In this document: positions 5,002 through 13,131 of the stretch, one piece after another | How positions within the stretch are numbered: the stretch's first letter is position 1 | Layout: every line of letters begins with the position of its first letter | Assembly (NCBI GenBank): GCA_031283025.1 | Contig: JAITCP010000145.1 | Coordinates: forward strand, 1 to 14,641 | Length of the DNA: 14,641 nucleotides | Source: Spirochaetaceae bacterium | Lineage (GTDB): Bacteria > Spirochaetota > Spirochaetia > Treponematales > Breznakiellaceae | Direction of reading: 5' to 3' | Made by a program: the position numbers and the translations under genes | The notes under the pieces: generated by a model | Told to the model about the DNA's origin: nothing | The model's database searches: none | The model's input: only the letters and a program-made list of their open reading frames with translations

Positions 5002-6144
5002 TTACGAGTTCTTTGTCCCCTCGTATTCCATTGAGGCGAGAATGAAGGGGCCTACTCCCTTAAAATCATCGGTGCTCTGCGGTTCGTTGACGTAGTATTC
5101 GTAGGAACCGTCACGGTAGGGCGTTCCTCCCAGGCCGGCGACTTTGCAGATGCCTGTCAGGTGGAGTTCGCCGGAGGGGTCTTCCTGTATTTTATGTTTC
5201 ACAAGCCCTTGGTACGCTTTTACGGCGGCGGCTTTTAACTGCGTTGCGTCGATGTCCGGAGCGATTCCTAGCCGTATCATTTTGAGCAGGAAATAAATAA
5301 ACATGGACGACGCGGAGCTTTCCGTGTAATTCCCCGGAGCGCCGCCCCTGTCCGGCACCTGAAACCAGAGACCTGAGTCAGCGTCCTGATATTTTAACAG
5401 CGGCGCGAAAAGGCGGCGGGCAATTGCTTTGAGCGTTTCAGCCTGCGCGGGAGGGATAAAGTCCAGAGTGTCGGCCAGGGCCATGCAGTACCAGCCCAGC
5501 GCCCGTCCCCAAAAATGCGGGGAACAGCCCGTGTCGGGGTTTGCCCATTTCTGCTGCAGGGATTCATCCCATGCGTGGTACAGGAGGCCTGTTTGCGGAT
5601 CACGGGCCTTTGTTTCTATCAAAGAAAATTGACGCGCTATGTCGTCAAAGCCGCCGCCGAATTCCGCCGTGTATTGCGCATAAAAGGGCCCCTGCATATA
5701 CAGCCCGTCCAGCCACATTTGCCAGGGATAGATCTGCTTGTGCCAGAAGCCGCCGGATTTTGTGCGGGGATGGCCGAGTAACTGCCCCTTGAGCTTCTCA
5801 ATTGCCCTGCGGTATTTTTCTTCACCATACCGCGCGTAAAGCAAAAACAGGGTTTTGCCGGGATTTATCTGATCCAGGTTGTATTCGCCTTCACGATAGC
5901 CGCGGATTTCCCCGTCCGGGCCAATCAGGGAGTCGTACATCTCTTTCACATAACGGCAGAATTCATCCCGTTCGGCTTTCCGCCCCACAAGAAAAATACT
6001 TTGCAGCACAAGGCCGTGCTCATAGTGCCATTGCGCCTGCTGCGGCCCGTAGCGGTTCATAACCGACGCGGCCATCCGCTGCGAAAGGGGCAGGGCGTGA
6101 ACCGGATCGAGATCCGGTTCGGGGTCAATTTCAGCTAACGTCAT
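5002..6144 (-). CDS. GH105 unsaturated rhamnogalacturonyl/galacturonyl hydrolase
   Basis: The 380-residue product matches GH105 (YteR/YesR type), an alpha/alpha barrel of similar length. These enzymes hydrate the unsaturated uronic acid at the non-reducing end of pectic disaccharides and release it for KduI. The catalytic-acid segment YPWQMWLDGLYM (139-150) puts the key Asp at 146; a second conserved Asp is at 91 (YNLDQINPG). HFWGRALGWY (210-219) is also typical. No signal peptide, so it acts on imported fragments in the cytoplasm. It is last in the minus-strand operon, its ATG only 3 bp after the stop of the binding-protein gene and lacking a clear ribosome site, so translation is probably coupled. 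Whether it prefers galacturonyl or rhamnose-linked substrates cannot be read; GH28 and UxaE nearby favour homogalacturonan fragments. Confidence 0.9.
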   Translation of the reverse strand: MTLAEIDPEPDLDPVHALPLSQRMAASVMNRYGPQQAQWHYEHGLVLQSIFLVGRKAERDEFCRYVKEMYDSLIGPDGEIRGYREGEYNLDQINPGKTLFLLYARYGEEKYRRAIEKLKGQLLGHPRTKSGGFWHKQIYPWQMWLDGLYMQGPFYAQYTAEFGGGFDDIARQFSLIETKARDPQTGLLYHAWDESLQQKWANPDTGCSPHFWGRALGWYCMALADTLDFIPPAQAETLKAIARRLFAPLLKYQDADSGLWFQVPDRGGAPGNYTESSASSMFIYFLLKMIRLGIAPDIDATQLKAAAVKAYQGLVKHKIQEDPSGELHLTGICKVAGLGGTPYRDGSYEYYVNEPQSTDDFKGVGPFILASMEYEGTKNS

Positions 6145-6147
6145 GTT

Positions 6148-7713
6148 CTACTTTATATAGCCCCCGGCTTCAGCCGCGGCAAGGCCGTTTTTTTCCCATT
6201 CAGAGCCGCCCATGCGGTCAAACTCGGCGACCCATGCGTTCCAGTTGTCACGGGTCAACTGTCGCTTTCCGGTAAGGAATTCAACAACCCCCTGCTCGTA
6301 AAAGCGTTTAAGATCGGCATTGGGAGCGGGCAGCGCGTCTCCGCCGATATTCGCCGTCCAGGGGCGGGACTGCATATCCCTCAGGGTGGCAAGGGCGCTC
6401 ATGGTCTTCCCCGACGTAGGGGCTTTGTAGGTAGGATACCGGGCGACAAGTTCAATTTCGCTGTTGTAATAGACCATGTTGCGTAACTGGGTGTAGGGCT
6501 GCATTTCCGGCAGCGTGAACCCTTTTTTCGGATCCGGGATGCCCTCTACAGTCGGAACGCCGTTTTCGTCAAACACAAAGTTCACCCCTTCCTCGCCCCA
6601 GCCCAGCAGGTAGTAGCCTTCGTCAGAGGACATCCATTCAAGCAGTCTGGCGATAGCCGGCCCTTTTCCCGCCCTCATTGACTTGGTTGAAACGGCGTAG
6701 ATCCGGTATGCCTGAGTATACACCCCTACGGACTGTTTGCCGTCCGGCCCCTTAGGCGGGTCTATCACGATCCATTCGCCATCGGGGAAATTTTTGTCAA
6801 AGGGGGCGTAGTTATTCTCGGCGGCAAAAGCGGCGTTCTGTTCCCGCATAATCCCGAAACGCCCCTGTTTCCACGCCGCCCGGAAATCGTCCTTGCCGTA
6901 ACTAACCCAGTTAGGATCGATCACTTTCTCGTCCGCCATTTTTTTGATGTACACAAGGGCGTCAAAATAGGCGCTCTTTCGCACGTTGAGGCCGGGATCA
7001 TCTTTGGAAAGATTCCACGTTCCCGCCACGCCGAAAGCGCCGAAGAAGGGATCAAAACGCCGCCCTATGCCTTCCTCAAAGTTGTTGATTTCGATGAAAG
7101 CTCCGTAGCCGTAGGTATCGGCGCGCCCTGAACCGTTGGGATCATTAAAAGTAAAGGCCTTCATCACTTCTATGTACTCATCAAGGGTAACCGGAACCTT
7201 TAGCCCCAGTTTGTCCAGCCAGTCTTTTCGGATAAGTACTCCTTCATTTTTGGCGATAGTTCCGGGGGAGGCCAGGCCGTAAGATTTTCCGTTAATCGTG
7301 GTAAACCCTATGCTGTCCTTATCGTAGTGAAGGGCGGTCCGGCTGGGCATAAGGGGATAGAGATCATCCACCGGGGCGATTACTCCTACGCGGGTAATAT
7401 TCATAAAGGGATCCCGCCTGACCATGAATATATCGGGCAGGGTATTGCCCGCGGCGGAGGCGTTAATCTTTACATCCTGATCGGTTTCACTGGAAGGCAG
7501 GGCGCTTAAGGAAAGGTTGATGTTGAGTTTGTTCCGTATGATCTGTAAGGCTTTCCAGTCCGAAGGAGGCGGTCCCGCCTCGGTAACAGCCGCGCCGTAC
7601 CACAGATCAATGTTTATCGGCCCTCCGTCCGCAGAGCCGTCTTTTTTCTTGCAGGATGAAAGAGTCAGGAGCAGTAAGGTTGCTACTAACAAAAATGTAA
7701 GTCGGTTTTTCAT
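6148..7713 (-). CDS. extracellular sugar-binding lipoprotein of an ABC importer (LplA type)
   Basis: This 521-residue family-1 solute-binding protein begins with a lipoprotein signal: positive MKNR, a leucine-rich core, lipobox LSSC with Cys21, then KKKDGS. It should be anchored to the cytoplasmic membrane and hand ligand to the two permeases encoded upstream. The length, about 100 residues above classical maltose-type binding proteins, and features such as ADTYGYG (about 195-205) fit the LplA/YtcQ group, which serves uronide and other complex oligosaccharides. The ligand is inferred from context: oligogalacturonides or unsaturated di-uronides. A GGAGG ribosome site precedes the ATG. It is separated from the permease genes by repeat copy C and followed at once by GH105. 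Confidence 0.9.
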   Translation of the reverse strand: MKNRLTFLLVATLLLLTLSSCKKKDGSADGGPINIDLWYGAAVTEAGPPPSDWKALQIIRNKLNINLSLSALPSSETDQDVKINASAAGNTLPDIFMVRRDPFMNITRVGVIAPVDDLYPLMPSRTALHYDKDSIGFTTINGKSYGLASPGTIAKNEGVLIRKDWLDKLGLKVPVTLDEYIEVMKAFTFNDPNGSGRADTYGYGAFIEINNFEEGIGRRFDPFFGAFGVAGTWNLSKDDPGLNVRKSAYFDALVYIKKMADEKVIDPNWVSYGKDDFRAAWKQGRFGIMREQNAAFAAENNYAPFDKNFPDGEWIVIDPPKGPDGKQSVGVYTQAYRIYAVSTKSMRAGKGPAIARLLEWMSSDEGYYLLGWGEEGVNFVFDENGVPTVEGIPDPKKGFTLPEMQPYTQLRNMVYYNSEIELVARYPTYKAPTSGKTMSALATLRDMQSRPWTANIGGDALPAPNADLKRFYEQGVVEFLTGKRQLTRDNWNAWVAEFDRMGGSEWEKNGLAAAEAGGYIK

Positions 7714-7734
7714 ATCATTCCTCCGTTTATTTAT

Positions 7735-7872
7735 TAGGGAGTGGGAAAGTGGGGAGTGGGGGAGTAGGGAGTAGGGAGTAGGGGTTGTTGTTTGAAAACT
7801 TTGCGTGATACTATCACGCTCAGATTACGAACAGCGATTCCCATTCCCCATTCCCCATTCCCCATTCCCCAC
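7735..7872. repeat. intergenic repeat element, copy C, with heptamer arrays on both sides
   Basis: This is the most complete copy. A GGGAGT-type array (about 7737-7785) and a CCCCATT array (about 7841-7870) flank the core, which lies on the minus strand at 7833-7815 as TGTTCGTAATCTGAGCGTG. It fills the whole gap between the lplC-like stop codon and the ribosome site of the binding-protein gene. The G-rich strand switches between the two arrays, so the element can fold back on itself. By position, between permease and binding-protein genes, it could affect relative expression in one transcript. Confidence 0.7.
7803..7819. repeat. 17-bp perfect palindrome inside repeat copy C
   Basis: GCGTGATACTATCACGC is fully self-complementary around a central C. 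As RNA it forms a 7-bp stem with a 3-nt loop. Flanking bases (7789-7800 against 7822-7833) pair at 9 of 12 positions, extending the hairpin. It occupies the same place after the core as the small hairpins of copies A and B. Confidence 0.65.
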
Positions 7873-8772
7873 TCATCCTTTCACACTTCCCATCAAAGTC
7901 CCCCTGGTAAAATATTTCTGTATAAAGGGGTAGGCAATAACCATCGGGATCGCCGCCATGAAAACGCTGGCGGCTTTTATCGCCTGAATAGGGGCTTCGC
8001 CAAATGCGTTGACTTCTACAAATTCATTCATCCCGCTGGCCATCAGAATATTACGCAGCAGTATGGGCAGGGGCTGGAGGGCGTTGTTGTTGATGTAGAG
8101 CATGGCGTGGAAAAAGTCGTTCCAGAAACTAACCCCGTAGTACAGGCCAATCGTCAGGATGATCGGCTTTGAAAGCGGCAGAATGATCCTAAGCAGCACC
8201 GTTATCTCCGACGCTCCGTCTATCCGGGCGGACTCTTTCAGCTCTTCGGGAATTCCCTCAAAAAAGCCGCGCATGATCAGGCAGTTGAAGGTACTGATCG
8301 CCGCGGGCAGAAATATTGCGGCGAGGTTGTTGGAAAGTCCCAGCCGGGTTACCACCAGATAGCTGGGGATTAAGCCGACGTTAAACAGATAGGGAATCAG
8401 AATTAACACCGTTAATGTTTTCCGGCCCGGCAGCGCCTTTACCGAAAGCACATAGGCCAGCGGAATTGTGAGAAACAGGGCCGTGGAGACTCCCATCACA
8501 AAAACCAGCAGGCTGTTTCTGAACGCATTGAGGAAGCCGCTGTTGCCAAGGAGGGCGCGGTACGCGGCAGTTGACCATTTCCACGGCGCAAGGAACATTC
8601 CGTCAAGATTGCTGCCAATAAAGGTATTGGGACGGAAAGAAAGGGTAATGGTACTTAACATGGGAATGGCTACGATAATCAGGATAAATACCAGAAACGC
8701 ATTAATGATCGCGTAAAATATCCTGTCTGTGAAAGTAAGCTGTACCGGCATTTTGCTTATTTTTTTCAGCAT
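7873..8772 (-). CDS. carbohydrate ABC transporter permease (LplC/YtcP type)
   Basis: This 299-residue inner-membrane permease has about six hydrophobic segments, the first at about 18-42. The cytoplasmic EAA loop, which docks the ATPase, is at about 176-201 (EELKESARIDGAS...ILPLSKP). The C-terminus YFTRGTLMGSVKG is diagnostic of the LplC/YtcP group. It forms a heterodimeric channel with the LplB-type permease encoded 9 bp upstream. An AAGAGGT ribosome site precedes the ATG. No ATPase gene is present, as usual for this group, which shares an MsmX-like ATPase encoded elsewhere. Substrate by context: pectic oligosaccharides. The heptamer array begins immediately after its stop codon. Confidence 0.93.
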   Translation of the reverse strand: MLKKISKMPVQLTFTDRIFYAIINAFLVFILIIVAIPMLSTITLSFRPNTFIGSNLDGMFLAPWKWSTAAYRALLGNSGFLNAFRNSLLVFVMGVSTALFLTIPLAYVLSVKALPGRKTLTVLILIPYLFNVGLIPSYLVVTRLGLSNNLAAIFLPAAISTFNCLIMRGFFEGIPEELKESARIDGASEITVLLRIILPLSKPIILTIGLYYGVSFWNDFFHAMLYINNNALQPLPILLRNILMASGMNEFVEVNAFGEAPIQAIKAASVFMAAIPMVIAYPFIQKYFTRGTLMGSVKG

Positions 8773-8781
8773 AGATACCTC

Positions 8782-9708
8782 TTAAAATAACGCCGAATCG
8801 CTGACTCTCTTCACCATCCAGTTGGATGTGATAACCAGCAGCAGCCCGATTACGCCCTTGAAAATTCCAACCGCCGTTGCCAGCCCAAATTCAAAATTTA
8901 AAAGGCCCTGGCGGTAAACCCACGTATCGATAATGTCTCCTACGCTGTATACCGGTATGGAATAAAGCATGAACATCTGATTAAAACCGGCATCAAGGAT
9001 TGTTCCCAGGCGCAGCAGCACTACCATAACAATTACCGGTCTGATTGCCGGCAGGGTGATATACCAGACCCGCTGCGGGGCGCTGACCCCTTCCACCAAT
9101 GCGGCCTCGAACAATGTAGGATCGATGCCGATGAGCGCTGCGATAAAGATAATGGCGCTCCAGCCCATTTCCTTCCATGCGTCGGAGAAGATCACAATCC
9201 AGGGGAAGGTGCTGGTATTGGTCAGGAAAGCGACCGGTTTGCCGCCAAATAACTTGATAATGTCGTTGAGAATACCGTCGCCGGGGGCCAACAGTACCAA
9301 GAGGATACCGTACATGATAACCCATGAAAGAAAGTGGGGAAGATAGGCCAAGGTTTGCACTACCCTTGCCAGCTTACGCCTGGTGCTTTCATAGATCGTT
9401 ACCGCAAGGATTATCGCCGCCGGAACGCTGACCAGGAGCTTCCCAAAACTGTAAAACAGGGTGTTCCGCAGCAATTCGGAAAAATAAAAAGATTTGATAA
9501 AAGTGCTAAAATGCCCCAAGCCAATCCATTTACTGCCCGTTACGCCGTCCATGGGCATGAAATCTTTGAAGGCAATCTGCCCGTTCCAAATGGGAATGTA
9601 CTTAAAAATGATGTAATAGGCCAGCGGAATAATCAGAAGAACATATACAGAGCGGTACCGCTTAATTTCCCGAATCCTGCCGCTTCTGTTGTTGGTTGTA
9701 TTCTTCAT
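8782..9708 (-). CDS. carbohydrate ABC transporter permease (LplB/YteP type)
   Basis: This 308-residue membrane protein begins with a basic cytoplasmic stretch (1-20), has a first hydrophobic segment at about 20-38, and the EAA loop at 201-224 (EAALVEGVSAPQRVWYITLP). The sequence GQIAFKDFMP at 43-52 is typical of LplB/YteP permeases. It is partner of the LplC-type permease 9 bp downstream and presumably of the binding lipoprotein beyond it. It opens the transport part of the operon, 80 bp after the regulator gene. No clear Shine-Dalgarno is visible before the ATG, although the N-terminus looks natural, so translation may be weak or assisted. Confidence 0.92.
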   Translation of the reverse strand: MKNTTNNRSGRIREIKRYRSVYVLLIIPLAYYIIFKYIPIWNGQIAFKDFMPMDGVTGSKWIGLGHFSTFIKSFYFSELLRNTLFYSFGKLLVSVPAAIILAVTIYESTRRKLARVVQTLAYLPHFLSWVIMYGILLVLLAPGDGILNDIIKLFGGKPVAFLTNTSTFPWIVIFSDAWKEMGWSAIIFIAALIGIDPTLFEAALVEGVSAPQRVWYITLPAIRPVIVMVVLLRLGTILDAGFNQMFMLYSIPVYSVGDIIDTWVYRQGLLNFEFGLATAVGIFKGVIGLLLVITSNWMVKRVSDSALF

Positions 9709-9731
9709 ACTTTAATTAGAATAACTGAGGA

Positions 9732-9784
9732 TTCCGGGAAAATACTGGACTAATATTGGAATATTCCGGCTTTTCCGCCGTATT
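9732..9784. promoter_or_regulatory. palindromes and weak hairpin between regulator and permease genes
   Basis: The 80-bp gap holds a perfect 10-bp palindrome GGAATATTCC (9758-9767) and a second GGAA/TTCC pair, TTCCGGGAA (9732-9740). A weak hairpin (CGGC 9767-9770 with GCCG 9777-9780) follows the regulator stop. These could be an operator or an attenuator, since this is the natural place for a second promoter driving the transporter genes. No strong promoter hexamers are visible. Confidence 0.3.
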
Positions 9785-9788
9785 ATGA

Positions 9789-12700
9789 TCACTTCTTCCG
9801 CGTCTGTCCCGGGGAAACGCCGTAGATCTTCTTGAAAACACGGCAAAAATACGCCTGATCCTGAAAACCGCATTTATTGGCGACTTCCTGTATCGTGTCG
9901 TCTGTCTGCTGCAGCAGTTCCGCCGCAAGAAAAATTCGGTAACGGTTCAGATAGTCCCACAGGGGCAGCCCCATTTCCTTGTGAAAAATCCGGGTAAGGT
10001 AGTCTTCGCTGACATTTACCGAATCGGCCAGTTTCCAGCGGGAAATGTGTGTCTTAACGTGCTTGTCGAAATTGAGGAGCGCTTTTTTTACCAGTACGCC
10101 GGTATGCGGGGGCAGTATTTCGGCGCCGTTTACGATGGCCATTATTCGTGCCCTGAATTCCGGGGAAGAAACAACAGCGCGGTGGCAGATTATAAGCCGG
10201 GATAATTGGCTTAATGAATTTACGTCAACGGCGTTGTCCACCCGGCTGCTGATCATGATTATTGGAACCATCATTGTCAGCGGGTATCGGCGCACCGCCG
10301 CCGCCCCTTCAACATCAAGAGAATTGAAAACAATCAACAGCGGGTTTATTTCCCCCACTGTTTCGTTGAATGAATCCATGGAATCTATGTACGTTTTTTC
10401 AATAACAGCGTCGGTTGAATTCTGTTTTTTAACAAGGGCGTTGGAGCGGGACAGCAATAATTCAAAATCGCCGTCGGGATATTTATAACCGATAAAAAGA
10501 ATCGTTCCCTTTTTCGGCGACCTTAAAGCGAATTCTATCGCGTCGATCAGGGAAGCGGCGGAATCGAGCGGGGCGCTTGATCCTGCGGGCATTCCGTAAC
10601 AAAGAAAAGGAACGTTTGAAAATTCGTTTTTCCGCCGCAGACTCGCCGCTTTTACCAAATCGCCCGGGCTTGCGCCGGCGGCATTCCAGGCGATAAACGC
10701 AACTTTGCCCGGTTTGTTTTTGCCGGTATCCCGTATTTGCGGCAAAGAAAAAAAGTTAACGGGCAGTAATGCCGGATCGGAAAGAACCAGTATGTGATCG
10801 CCGGAGCTTACGGGGTTTCTGGAAGCCTCCTGCCCGCTTAAGGTGGGCCAGGGCAGTATTACTGTGCAATGATCCTTCTCCGGGAAAAAGTCTCCGCCGT
10901 GCATTAAAATGATCCGCTCCGCCAGCAAAAGACAGAACTGCCGCACTTTTTCGGCTTTGCCTGTTATTTCATCCCTTCTCTGGCCGTGAAAAGTAACGGA
11001 AAAGCCCCCATAGGTCAACTCAGCTGAGTACTCAGCGGGGTTATCCGCGGCGTCCGCCGCGCCGTACTGTTCCCGGATCAGGGAGAAACATTGGGCAAGC
11101 CTCGCAGTGTCGCCGGACAACAGCGGAAAATTCCCGATTTTTGGCAGCAGGTCTTTTGGATCGAAAATAGTTTTTCTCAGGGAAAGCTCGTCTATCCTGG
11201 CCAGAGTAAAGTCCAGAAAACTGCCCGCCTCCGCTTCCTTAAGCGTTACAAATGATTTTAATTCCTGTAAGCTGCGAAGAACCGTATCGTGATCAGGCGC
11301 TGAGGGCGGATCCAAAAACGCCTGTTTTTCCAGCGCTTCAAGTTTTTCCATTACTCCCTGAAGGGGATCGTACAGCCCGTTTTCCATGATTTGCAAAAAT
11401 TCCGTCTTGGCCCGTTCCGCCTGTTCGGCGATTTTTTTTGCTTTGACAGTTTCTTCCAAAAGGAATATGCCCTTTAAGGCATAGCTCACCGTTGATCTAA
11501 GTTCCTCGAAAATCACCCCGTCGTTTATGGGAACATTGTGCACAAAATATCCCAGGGACTGGTTTTCAATGAACAGCGGCTGAACCATAAAAATTCCGTC
11601 CGCATACCAGGGCTTAAGGGGAGCGGGAACAAGGAGCCTGACGGGGAAACGTTGATCCTTTATCGGGCATATCCCTTCATCGGAAAAACCCCCGACGAAG
11701 ATAGAAGTCTTTTCATCATCGTACAGAACAATCGCCGCCCTGCGTATGCCGATCTTTGGCAGATGGTGGGCCAGATTCTGCACCAGGGAAGAACGGTCGC
11801 GGGTGCTCAAAAGGTCGCATTTTAGGGAATTGAGCACGGTGTTCCAGCCCTCTCTTTTGTAGCGGGCCTGGACGGTAAACCGCTCGTAAATTCTGGTAAC
11901 GCTCCGGTACAGGAACGGCAGCAGGCCCCGTGTATGTTCAGGCAGTTCCAGATTGGCCGCCTCGTCCAGCAGCATTAAAAAATTTTCAGGCTCCCTGCCT
12001 AAATTGAAAAAATGTATAAGATTTTTTTCAAATAGGGAAAAGAACTGTTCCCGCCCCTCATGAAACAGGGCGTGAATCACAGGACGCGCCAACGCGTCCA
12101 TATCTGCGGCGCCCAGCTTAAAGCAATCTCCTGCCATCCTTGCCAATATTTCTTCGACGTTACTGTTAGGGCTTGCCCCCTCCCTGCCGCCGAATAAACG
12201 AATACCGGAACAGCCGCAAGACTCGCGGATTATCAAATCTGAATTCAGGAGAATGTCATTATCGGAGGAATTTTTTTTCTTGCCCATTATTTTGCGGAGT
12301 ATCCTGAAAGACTCGGCGCTCATTTGTGAATACGGCACCTGGACTGTGGAAAGCGGGGTTTGGGTGATCCGGCTTTCTTCGGAATTGTTGAATCCCACAG
12401 CGCGGTAATCGCCGGGAACATGATACCCGTGCCCGGCAAAATAATTGATCGCCCCCAGCGCCATTAGATCGCTGGAACCGACAAGCGTGTCAAAATCCCT
12501 GCCGGGGATCAGGGAACGGTCCTTAAAAAGCTGTGCGGCGGCGGCGGCGCCCGCGTCCCAGTTAAAAGGGCCGCTTATCAGGGGGGATTGAACGGCCCCC
12601 TTTTTCCCGGTATTTTTCGGGACAAGCCCCCCTTCTGTCAGGGCGTCGCAGTAGCCCTCAAACCGGGCGTGGGCCGACTGGTGAAACTCAGGCCCGTGCA

Positions 12701-13112
12701 GAAAGGCAATTTTACTTGCTCCGTGAACATGGATACAATGGTTGACCAGCGCCTTCATCCCGTTGTACGCGTCAAATTCCACGCATGGGTGCCCCGGCAG
12801 CTTAAAGCCCAGAGTTACATAGGGAAGGGGATCAAAGTATCCGTGAAAAAGTTCAAATTCTTCTTTTGGCTCGGTATAGCGTATTGTAGAACTCCAACTG
12901 ATGCAGCCGTCCAGGTTTTCATCGTTTACAAGGGAATACACGGTATTGCGGAGGTTTTCAAAATTATGGCGGGCGTTAAGCCTGCCTCCCGGAAAAATAA
13001 ACAGACTGGTATTTTCGGCGGCGGCGGTGCGTACAAAACTGCCCCAAACATTCAGGGAGAGCCCGGTGTGAATCGACGCAAGAACAAGGCCAACCCTCTT
13101 TTTTTCCGCCAT
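9789..13112 (-). CDS. giant AraC-family regulator with LacI-type sensor and degenerate kinase/receiver segments
   Basis: The 1107-residue protein is far longer than usual AraC (about 300) proteins. Residues 5-275 form a periplasmic-binding-protein fold as in LacI regulators, ending in IIRESCGCSG (294-303). A helical region follows, then a GAF-like domain (about 430-550) and a coiled helix (553-572). Residues 569-584 (KTEFLQIMENGLYDPL) align with the histidine-kinase H-box, but the phospho-accepting His is Asn578. Residues 665-757 echo the kinase ATPase domain (GDTARLAQ; LLLAERIILMHGGDFF; TVILPWP) without the usual N-box Asn or G-boxes. Residues about 868-995 resemble a receiver whose phospho-Asp site is Asn930. 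Residues 1005-1107 carry two AraC helix-turn-helix motifs. No membrane segment: cytoplasmic. I infer direct sugar sensing and control of this locus. Its ATG follows GH28 by 19 bp. Confidence 0.88.
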   Translation of the reverse strand: MAEKKRVGLVLASIHTGLSLNVWGSFVRTAAAENTSLFIFPGGRLNARHNFENLRNTVYSLVNDENLDGCISWSSTIRYTEPKEEFELFHGYFDPLPYVTLGFKLPGHPCVEFDAYNGMKALVNHCIHVHGASKIAFLHGPEFHQSAHARFEGYCDALTEGGLVPKNTGKKGAVQSPLISGPFNWDAGAAAAAQLFKDRSLIPGRDFDTLVGSSDLMALGAINYFAGHGYHVPGDYRAVGFNNSEESRITQTPLSTVQVPYSQMSAESFRILRKIMGKKKNSSDNDILLNSDLIIRESCGCSGIRLFGGREGASPNSNVEEILARMAGDCFKLGAADMDALARPVIHALFHEGREQFFSLFEKNLIHFFNLGREPENFLMLLDEAANLELPEHTRGLLPFLYRSVTRIYERFTVQARYKREGWNTVLNSLKCDLLSTRDRSSLVQNLAHHLPKIGIRRAAIVLYDDEKTSIFVGGFSDEGICPIKDQRFPVRLLVPAPLKPWYADGIFMVQPLFIENQSLGYFVHNVPINDGVIFEELRSTVSYALKGIFLLEETVKAKKIAEQAERAKTEFLQIMENGLYDPLQGVMEKLEALEKQAFLDPPSAPDHDTVLRSLQELKSFVTLKEAEAGSFLDFTLARIDELSLRKTIFDPKDLLPKIGNFPLLSGDTARLAQCFSLIREQYGAADAADNPAEYSAELTYGGFSVTFHGQRRDEITGKAEKVRQFCLLLAERIILMHGGDFFPEKDHCTVILPWPTLSGQEASRNPVSSGDHILVLSDPALLPVNFFSLPQIRDTGKNKPGKVAFIAWNAAGASPGDLVKAASLRRKNEFSNVPFLCYGMPAGSSAPLDSAASLIDAIEFALRSPKKGTILFIGYKYPDGDFELLLSRSNALVKKQNSTDAVIEKTYIDSMDSFNETVGEINPLLIVFNSLDVEGAAAVRRYPLTMMVPIIMISSRVDNAVDVNSLSQLSRLIICHRAVVSSPEFRARIMAIVNGAEILPPHTGVLVKKALLNFDKHVKTHISRWKLADSVNVSEDYLTRIFHKEMGLPLWDYLNRYRIFLAAELLQQTDDTIQEVANKCGFQDQAYFCRVFKKIYGVSPGQTRKK

Positions 13113-13131
13113 GTTTCCATTTTACTCAATC

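Noticed and set aside
6148..9708. An ABC ATPase gene belonging to the importer
   Set aside because: No Walker A or ABC signature is encoded in any plausible frame of the block; the LplABC-type systems commonly rely on a shared ATPase elsewhere.
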